Source: Collybia mongolica (lineage: Eukaryota > Basidiomycota > Agaricomycetes > Agaricales > Clitocybaceae). From it: a stretch of DNA of 64,000 nt. The stretch spans positions 7,006,001 through 7,070,000 of the forward strand of contig JAAXNY010000001.1 of the NCBI GenBank assembly GCA_013420905.1, in the 5' to 3' direction. The translations under genes were made by a program, and so were the position numbers. Numbering within the stretch: the first letter of the stretch is position 1; every line of letters begins with the position of its first letter. The notes beneath the pieces were generated by a model. It was given only the letters and a program-made list of their open reading frames with translations, had not been told where the DNA came from and made no database searches. Shown here piece after piece: positions 57,022 through 64,000 of the stretch.

Positions 57022-59087
57022 CAGCATGGATTTATGGCTTAGCTTTGACTTGGCTCAGATGCAGACTGCCAATTAAGCAGGGCTCCCTGCCAAACAGGGT
57101 CTGAGCTTAGTCTGCAGACATCTGCATTTGTTTGTGTGGTTTGTGTGGCTCATGTGGCTCAGTGTAAAGTCCCCAGAGAAGCTACTGAGTTGGTTGTGTA
57201 TTTGGAATATACAAATATAGACAATGCTTCTTGATCTTTTACCACCACCATCCAACTGTGGGAATTTGTCCCTCCTGCACTAGGTCGACCCTAAACTACC
57301 TAACACCTCATCCCTAATCAAGATTGCCTTTCATCAGACCATTCTTTCGGCCTGGGCCACTATCCTTTTACACCATATCCAAATTTCTAACTTATCAGAG
57401 CTGATCCTGACTATCTGCAGGGTCATCTCATCTTGCCTGTACTGGGGGCTTTACTAATCCGTTCACATCCACCTTATCAACTACCAGGCCACATGAGGAC
57501 ACCACAACTCTTGTACTCTGCTTTGTGCAGATCCTTAGGGAGTGTCACTGCCAACATTTTTGACAATTTATTCATACTTGCTTAACCACTACACCCAAAT
57601 ACAAAAGGAGGAAGGGGTCTAGCTCCCAATCAGCTACTGTCCCTGCACAGAGCACACCTCTTGGGGAGAATGCCAGTTTATCGACCAATGGTGGGATTTG
57701 GCAGCCTCATTTTGGAGGGGAGTCATTGCTTTGGAAGAGCGGTGTGGAACAGGGGGGCAAGTAATAGGGGGATTCAGGAGAGGGGGAGCAGGTTTGAGGT
57801 ATGGGTTGTTCATTTAGATTGGACATTTATCTTTGACACTGGGGGGGAGTAATGGGTTTCCAGGGCAACCTGAAAATACCAGAGGGGGAGTGGAATGGGG
57901 TACCAACATGAAGGGAGGGGACTATGCCCCAACAAGCGAAGGCAAACCTTTAAGGTGTTGCGAGGTTCAGACATGGTACAGTACAATACCATTAGACTGC
58001 AGGTTTCCTCAGTCTAGACCTGTAATATGACCTGGAGAGCAACTTAGTGTACAGCTCCAGCCTGATGGCCCATTACAGATTACTTAGTGGTAATAGGTGT
58101 TTCTGCCCATATGTAGCTGGGTCAAACCCACATGTGCTTAATATTATTATATGAACCAGAAAAAAAAAAAAAAAAATATACAAATATAGATCTACATTTT
58201 CAAGTTTGTTAATTTTTTCACATAGTTCATCTCTGAGAGTCTGAGTCCCCACTTTACCAGCTGACTTTTTTTTAAGGAAAATGCCTAGATATATATTGTT
58301 ACCTTTTATTGGTGGATATTTGTATAGGATCTATAAACACCAACTTCTATTGGCAATTCACATGCAGTTGCTTATATCATACACCATGGATTTGGGTGAA
58401 GTTGTAAGGGGATCACTTGTTTGTCCACATCTAGCCATCAGAATCACTATTGCACAGCTTTCATAGCCTCACTGTTATACCTATTATTCTGACACACACT
58501 GCTTTAACCCCTTGACAGATAGTAGTTTACTCTGGACTAACATATCACAGATATATTGTTGCATCAGTAGAGTTACTGATATCAGATTCTGTTGTTATTT
58601 GAGACATAGGCACAATGTACTGTATATAAGGTACCCCTTCCTCTCCATGGAAGGGCACCTTTGCAATAGACTTGGCTGGGTTCTCTACTCATAGTCAAGC
58701 CTCTAGTGCTCTATGATCATCCCTTCCCTGCATGGTTGTTCATACTGTCTATACTGCTCCCTGTCTGAGCCTCTTGGCAACATGACCCCTTACAGAAGTG
58801 CAACAAGTATTTTGCAAGCTCAAATGTGTGGTCATATTACATCTTCATGTTGCATATCTATCAGGCCTTCCATGATGTCAAGCTACTCCCTACAATCTAA
58901 TTCTAGGACAATGCCTGACAAGTGTTCCAGAACCAAACTTATCAACAACAAAAAGTAATATAAAGTTAAAAAGACTCTGGATAGCTAGTTCTATTGCAAC
59001 AACCTGGTTCTAGAAATATAAAGAAAAGTTAATCAAACAAAAAACATAAGGACTTGTATCTGCCAGTAATGGCCCTCTACCTCAAGT
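57022..59087 (+). repeat. Dispersed repeat Y, copy B, with poly(A)-tailed insertion
   Basis: Matches copy A from about 6016 (CAATTAAGCAGGGCTCCCTG) and copy C up to CTGCCAGTAATGGCCCTCTA then CCTCAAGT (59087; 63287 in copy C). It contains a TATATAAGGTA stretch near 58622 and simple-sequence runs. The 57221-58174 insertion interrupts it. The short frames at 58281-58958 lack motifs. Confidence 0.7.
57221..58174 (+). mobile_element. Poly(A)-tailed insertion with 15-bp target-site duplication
   Basis: AATATACAAATATAG stands on both sides (57206-57220 and 58175-58189), and copy A has a single near-match (AATATACAAATATGG). The inserted 954 bp ends in a run of A at about 58160-58174, just before the right duplication, the hallmark of LINE-type target-primed insertion. 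The 3' part (TAGCTGGGTCAAACCCACAT, near 58112-58131) equals the tail at 2366-2433. The 5' part is the repeat found inverted at 50189-50957. No reverse-transcriptase frame was seen, so a LINE machinery in trans is likely. Right TSD and poly(A) may share one or two A's. Confidence 0.8.
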
Positions 59088-59595
59088 CATAAGATGCTGG
59101 AGATTTATCTCTTTCTAGCAACAAATTCTACAGATGTTGCTGTATTGAATTGGACACATGCAGCAGTTTTCTGGAATGGCTTAGAACCTGAATTATGGCC
59201 AGCCAGTGATAGTGATATGTAAAACGTTTTGGAAGGGCCAATTTGTCTAGTCAATATAGCCATCTTTCTATGCAAATCTGGAAACACAAGATGCCAATAT
59301 TCACACTACCTGTTGGAGTCTAACCATATGAACCAGAATTCCATTCCGAGGGAAAAGAGGATGTGAACTAAGGGCTCAGGGGGGGGGGGGGGATCAGGTG
59401 GGCCTGTTACTGTGGCAAACCTACTGGGAAATGAGGTTAGTAATTTATAGAATTGTGTACTAATGCAAGTCTACAGTGAACTACTAGTTTCAAGTTGGTT
59501 TCAAGCCTATATTTTGTTGTGGGTATAAAAATAATGCAAAAATAGGGCCATCATCAATGCTATCCATGAACACATGCCACAGCCAGAAGCCCGTT
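59088..59595. other. Spacer between two Y/LTR-like copies
   Basis: Unique-looking AT-rich DNA with a run of 12 G near 59381-59392. No gene found. Confidence 0.4.
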
Positions 59596-60836
59596 GATAG
59601 GGCCCAAAATTGTTTGCACTTATAAAGTCAACAAGTAAGGCTATTAGTATCATTTCTAATAACCAAGTAAACGGTAATAAAGGATTAGAGTTGAGCTCCA
59701 AGATGGCTAATCAGAGTGAACTAGTCTAATGGATAATACACTATCAGTACAGAGGACTATGAGTACAGTCTATTATTAGTCCTATTCACCATGCCTGGTT
59801 ACAACCTTGGAATCTTAATTCATAAGTAACTGTTGTAGTATGATATCTTCAGTCTGGGGATCATCATTAATAGGAGAAGTATTTGTAAATTCAGGACTTG
59901 CACAACCCAATCCTAGTCAGGGGCACTTGGTGTTAACTACCGGAAGAGACAGGACACTGTGAATAACAACTGGGACAATCAGGAGAAGTAAATGACAGTG
60001 CTGCGCTGTTTTAAATAACAAAGCGTGCGGTTGGGACTTGATAAGAGTTTAGCTGGCTCTTTCAATATTTGATAAGTAACCAAGTAACGACATAATTGGC
60101 ATGCATGGCACGCACACCAAGTCGTAGAGGACACGTCAGCATTAAATACAGATCCTTGGCGCAGGGGAGTGTGGTTCTGTATAAACATTTACAATTCCAT
60201 ATGATATTTAGTTTGTACACTATAAATAGACTGTAGATGAGTAGCGCAAAGGTAAGGAATCTTGCCCCCACTTCACGCTACTATAGAGTATACAAATCAC
60301 ATTTGTTAAAACACTATTGCGTGCCCGAATTAAGGCTCAGATTGCTTCAAAGTTATCTTGATTGGAATTGTTTGAAGAGATCACAGAATTGAAGAGTCTT
60401 AGTTCACTTGGAACTTAGTACCACATTGTCCATTGGAATTACTAGGCACTTGGCCTTAGTGCACTTGGCACTGTTTGTTTGATAAGTCACTTGGACTTAT
60501 AGATCCGCTTGGGATCATTAATAATTGAACGTACACTTGGTACTCAGTCTATTGGATTGAGAGATATTATAAATATACCTAGCAAGTTTTAAACTTGTGT
60601 TGAAGCTTTGTCTGAATCAAACCCATCGAGAGATCATTGGAAAGAGCCTTGACTAGTACTATTCAAAGCTTAGTGCTTCTAAGCACTTGAACCCGAACTT
60701 AAAACAGGCGATTCCTACTGTTTGTGTGTTGATTGTTAGGTTTGGTGTGTGTGTGTGTGTAAGAGATTACATTTCATAGCATCAGCACACTTATAGCCCA
60801 GGAGCCCCCTTTCACCATCAAAGGGACCCTAAATTG
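59596..60836 (+). mobile_element. LTR-like repeat, copy C
   Basis: Collinear with 4588-5830 and of similar length. It keeps the TATA-like box (TATAAATA), the ACTTG-loop hairpin array (near 60401-60546) and the GT microsatellite, which is 4 bp shorter. Most differences from copy A are C/T or G/A transitions, several at CpG. The right arm of the 12-bp inverted repeat is altered here. It continues into repeat Y, as copy A does. Confidence 0.6.
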
Positions 60837-63287
60837 GCGAGTCTCAGGGGGGCAATTGGATAAGTACAGTGTCAGATACTTCCTAATCAGTACCACTGCA
60901 AAAACCTGTCTTTGAACGTGGATAGGAGAGAATGGATGATTAAAACTTGCAAGATTCCATGGAGAGTGGTGAGCATCTCAAGGTATACAGCAGCATATAG
61001 GTGCATATACAGCTCAGATACAAACTGTCAATTAAGCAGGGCTCCCTGCCAAACAGGTCTGAGTCAGTCTGCAGACACCTGCATTTGTCTGTGTGGTCTG
61101 TGTGGCTCATGTGGCTCAGTGTAAGTCCCCAGAGAAGCTACTGAGTTGGTTGTATATTTGGAATATACAAATATGGATCTACATTTTCAAGTTTGTTAAT
61201 TTTTTCACACAGACCATCTCTGAGAGTCTGAGTCCCTAATTTACCAGCTGATTTGTTTTTAAGGAAAATGCCTAGATATATATTGTTACCTTTCATTGGT
61301 GGATATTTGGAGGTCTTTACACTAAGCCACATAACCCATGTGGACACACAGACTCTGCACGGAGTCTGCATGGACTCATTTGGCAGGACACTCAGCCAAA
61401 TGACAATCCATGTCCCTGCTGAGTCTGCATCAATCTGTGTAATTTCACATGGACATGAGGACAAGCACAGACAGACAGCTTGCAGAGTCTGCGCAGCCAG
61501 TTGATTACTAATCAGATTACTAATATTAATTTTATTTACTCAAATTATATATACTATTTGCTATTAATAACATAATACAACGGCACTGAAAAACTTGCAT
61601 CCAACTAGGTTCAAACACATACAGGCACAAACATTATGTAATATGTTTCGTGTTCATAACCATTGGGCAAGGCAGGCATTCCTAGCTACAGGCTCACTGG
61701 CCTCAAGTCAACAGACTTAGGTCACATGACTACAAGGCATGTGCAATGGTCACATTACCATTGCCATGTCTTTGTTGGTTCTCTTCAACCACATCAACGA
61801 TGCCCACCAAACTGCCAAACCCAATACCAACACCAACACACCCATGCCACCAATGCCAATGCACCAAACACCAACTGATGTCAACATGACAATGCACAAG
61901 ATGGTGTGGGGCGAAGGATAGAAATGGACATGGAACAAGGGTATGATGAGGAAAGGGTGCCCCAAGGGGCAGAACCAGGTGAGTCTTACACTGCTGCTCA
62001 CCCACATGCTCACCACACAGCACATCCCCCCCCCCCCCCACTTCAGGAACTCGAGACAAAGGATACAGCTGCCAACGGACCTAACTGTGAATGCAGGGCG
62101 AGCCTGAGGAAGGTGGCAATGACAATGACAACAACAACAACAAAGACAGCAACAGCAACAGTGAGGAAGGCGGCAACAACAATGACAACAACAACAATGA
62201 AGGCAGCAACAGTGACAGCAGCAGCAGTGGTGGCACCAACAACAGCACAAGGATGATGACAACAACTACAACAAAGACAACCATCACCACTATGACAACA
62301 ACAACAACAACAAAGGACAACAACAACCACAGGGACAACAACAAGAAAAGTGGCCAGTGCCGCTGCCACTGAAACCCAGGCTGCTGACAATGCCACAGGG
62401 GCTGATGAGGATGACAGGGGGACTCTGTGGAGTCCACACAGAGTCTGTGCAGAATCTGTGCTGTCCTTGCGGAGTCTGCAAGGACATGTGGGGGACTGTA
62501 AAGTACAGGATATTTGTATAGGATCTATAAACACCAACTTCTATTGGCAATTCATATGCAGTTGCTTATATCATACACCATGGATATGGGTGAAGTTGTA
62601 AGGGGATCACTTGTTTGTTCACATCTAGCCATCAGAATCACTATTGCACAGCTTGTATAGCCTCACTGTTATATCAATTATTCTAACACACACTACTTTA
62701 ACCCCTTGATAGATAGTAGTTTACTCTGGACTGACATATCACAGATGGATTGTTGCATCAGTAGAGTTACTGATATCAGATTCTATTGTTATTTGAGACA
62801 TAGGTACAATGTACTGTATATAAGGTGTCCCTTCCTCTCCATGGAAGAGCACCTTTGCAATAGACTTGGGCTGGGTTCTCTACACATAGTCAAGCCTCTA
62901 GTGCTCTATGATCATCCCTTCCCTGCATGGTTGTTCATACTGTGTATACTGCTCCTGTCTGAGCCTCTTGGCAACATGACCCCTTACAAAAGTGCAACAA
63001 GTATTTGGCAAGCTCAAATGTGTGGTTATATTACATCTTTATGTTGTGTATCCATCAGGCCTTCCATGATGTCAAGCTACTCCCTGTACCCTACAATCTA
63101 ATTCTAGGACAATGCCTGACAAGTGTTCCAGAACCAAACTTATTAACAACAAAAAGTAATATAAAGTTGAATAGATTCTGGATAGCTAATTCTATTGCAA
63201 CAACCTGGTTCTAGAAATATAAAGAAAAGTTAATCAAAAAAAAAAATAAGGACTTGTATCTGCCAGTAATGGCCCTCTACCTCAAGT
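60837..63287 (+). repeat. Dispersed repeat Y, copy C, with hAT-like insertion
   Basis: Equal to copy A to 61308, then interrupted by a 1199-bp insertion, and resumed at 62508-62515. It ends at the same CCTCAAGT as copy B. The 70-codon frame 60912-61124 is the counterpart of 5907-6119. Together with the LTR-like piece it forms a block shared with copy A. Confidence 0.7.
61309..62507. mobile_element. hAT-like non-autonomous insertion with 8-bp target duplication
   Basis: GGATATTT lies on both sides (61301-61308; 62508-62515), while copies A and B carry it once. Ends are GGAGGTCTTTACACTAAGCC (left) and, read inward from the right, TGTACTTTACAGTCCCCCAC; both share CTTTACA and CCACAT. Subterminal AGACTC/TCTGCA words recur (CAGACTCTGCA, GGAGTCTGCA). 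The inside holds AAC/GAC microsatellites, a run of C and a tRNA-like stretch (minus strand near 61670-61600). There is no transposase. An 8-bp duplication is usual for hAT elements. Confidence 0.8.
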
Positions 63288-63690
63288 ATGGCAGTCCAAA
63301 AAAAAAAAATCCCTGGCAATAGTGTTCTTCCAGCAGGGGATGATGCATCAACCAGTTGGCCAATGCAGTATGAAGCTGATGATCATAGGTGCAGCATTGT
63401 GGCTGAAGTTGACTCCAATGGGTTGAACCATAATAATATTCATTCTCACTGTATTATTTGAACCCAAGTAAACTATGTTAAAGTCACACACTTGGAGTCT
63501 GGGGTTCACCATTCCATTCAATCTTACCCTGCTCTGTCATGTCATTACTGGTTAATTATCATTATTGAATTGTATCTAATCTGATATATAAGCTTCCGAC
63601 CTCTTAGTATATTTCCCACGGACATGAAGTTCTGACAGTTCCATTCGCACTGGAATAATGACTTTCTAAGAATCCCCGAAAATCTCACTT
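63288..63690. other. Border of the repeat cluster
   Basis: AT-rich DNA with no gene. It leads to the 3' side of the partial gene at the window edge. Confidence 0.4.
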
Positions 63691-63999
63691 TCAAATTCGG
63701 ATGACACGTATACGTGTCGGTTCCTTCAAGCTCTGCAGGCGGGCGATATCGTTCGGATGGTGAGCAGCACGTAACATCACCACCACAACCTCTAACTGTG
63801 CGACTGGGTATTTAGTACCACATGGCGTCCAACGAGATTCGACCATGTCAGCCAAAACTCCATCCAGCGACGATATACCCCCCCACAAGTTACATTGGAC
63901 AAGATTGGGGCACAGAGGCGATGGTTCTTCCGCCTTGTCTGAGAGCGAAGGGCATGTAAGTGACTGGAGAACCATGTCGCTGACAAATCCTCCCTCAGT
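63691..63999 (-). CDS. C-terminal part of a probable F-box/LRR-like protein, open at the edge
   Basis: The frame is open to the right edge (GGFVSDMVLQSLTCPSL) and ends at TGA 63691-63693 (RVIRI). It reads LCPNLVQCNLWGGISSLDGV and MVESRW, then LEVVVVMLRAAHHPNDIARL. The CPNL and MVESRW patterns recall the C-terminal LRR part of the many agaricomycete F-box proteins, but the F-box itself would be outside the window. Function cannot be stated. Confidence 0.5.
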   Translation of the reverse strand, partial: TEGGFVSDMVLQSLTCPSLSDKAEEPSPLCPNLVQCNLWGGISSLDGVLADMVESRWTPCGTKYPVAQLEVVVVMLRAAHHPNDIARLQSLKEPTRIRVIRI

Positions 64000-64000
64000 G

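Noticed and set aside
57225..57985. Solo LTR reading of the TGCTTCTTG to GTACAGTACA repeat
   Set aside because: The TG-CA ends fit, but neither this copy nor the inverted one has a matching 5-bp duplication. Kept as a possibility only.
61750..62537. Cys/Val- and Thr-rich open frames
   Set aside because: They are translated AAC/GTT microsatellites inside the hAT-like insertion.
1..64000. CRISPR arrays, phage genes, bacterial operons or a gene-cluster pathway
   Set aside because: No direct-repeat/spacer pattern. The genes are intron-rich fungal genes of unrelated function.

Overview
The window is nuclear DNA of a filamentous basidiomycete, most likely a mushroom-forming agaricomycete. The genes carry many short introns of about 50-60 nt with GT-AG ends. 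The conserved genes are eukaryotic housekeeping genes in fungal form (MIC60, ATG22, NUP49, MED22, an NsdD-type GATA factor, a JLP1-like dioxygenase). The transposon debris is of types common in mushroom genomes. I see no rRNA, confident tRNA, CRISPR array or bacterial-style operon. The species cannot be told from sequence alone.

Layout: (1) 1-9.0 kb is a repeat-rich flank with a KOW-protein fragment, three related copies of a small acidic-tailed gene of unknown function, palindrome-rich MITE-like repeats and an LTR-like element. (2) 9.1-49.2 kb is a compact gene-rich core: cytochrome b5-like protein, large RS-rich protein, Fe(II)/2-oxoglutarate dioxygenase, GATA factor, a possible small Tyr/Ser/Gly-rich protein, one-TM protein, MED22, PB1-like protein, actin-related protein, peroxisomal-type carrier, lysine methyltransferase, a tandem set of arrestin-like genes (two intact, one decayed), ATG22, MIC60, an unknown coiled-coil protein and NUP49. 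Neighbours are often divergent or convergent with gaps of 80-350 bp. (3) 49.5-63.3 kb is a nested transposon cluster: a Tc1 element broken by three stops, a 3.1-kb DDE element with clear TIRs and TA duplications, a poly(A)-tailed insertion with a 15-bp target duplication, and a second copy of the LTR-like element carrying a 1.2-kb hAT-like insertion with an 8-bp duplication. (4) The right edge holds the end of a probable F-box-type gene.

The core genes act in unrelated processes (mitochondrial membrane, vacuole, nuclear pore, transcription, dynactin or endocytic trafficking) and do not form a pathway cluster. The most unusual structures are a run of six small hairpins that keep an ACTTG-type loop while every stem differs, inside the LTR-like repeat; the palindrome-rich MITE family with CACTGTG ends; and the three-copy acidic-tailed gene family.
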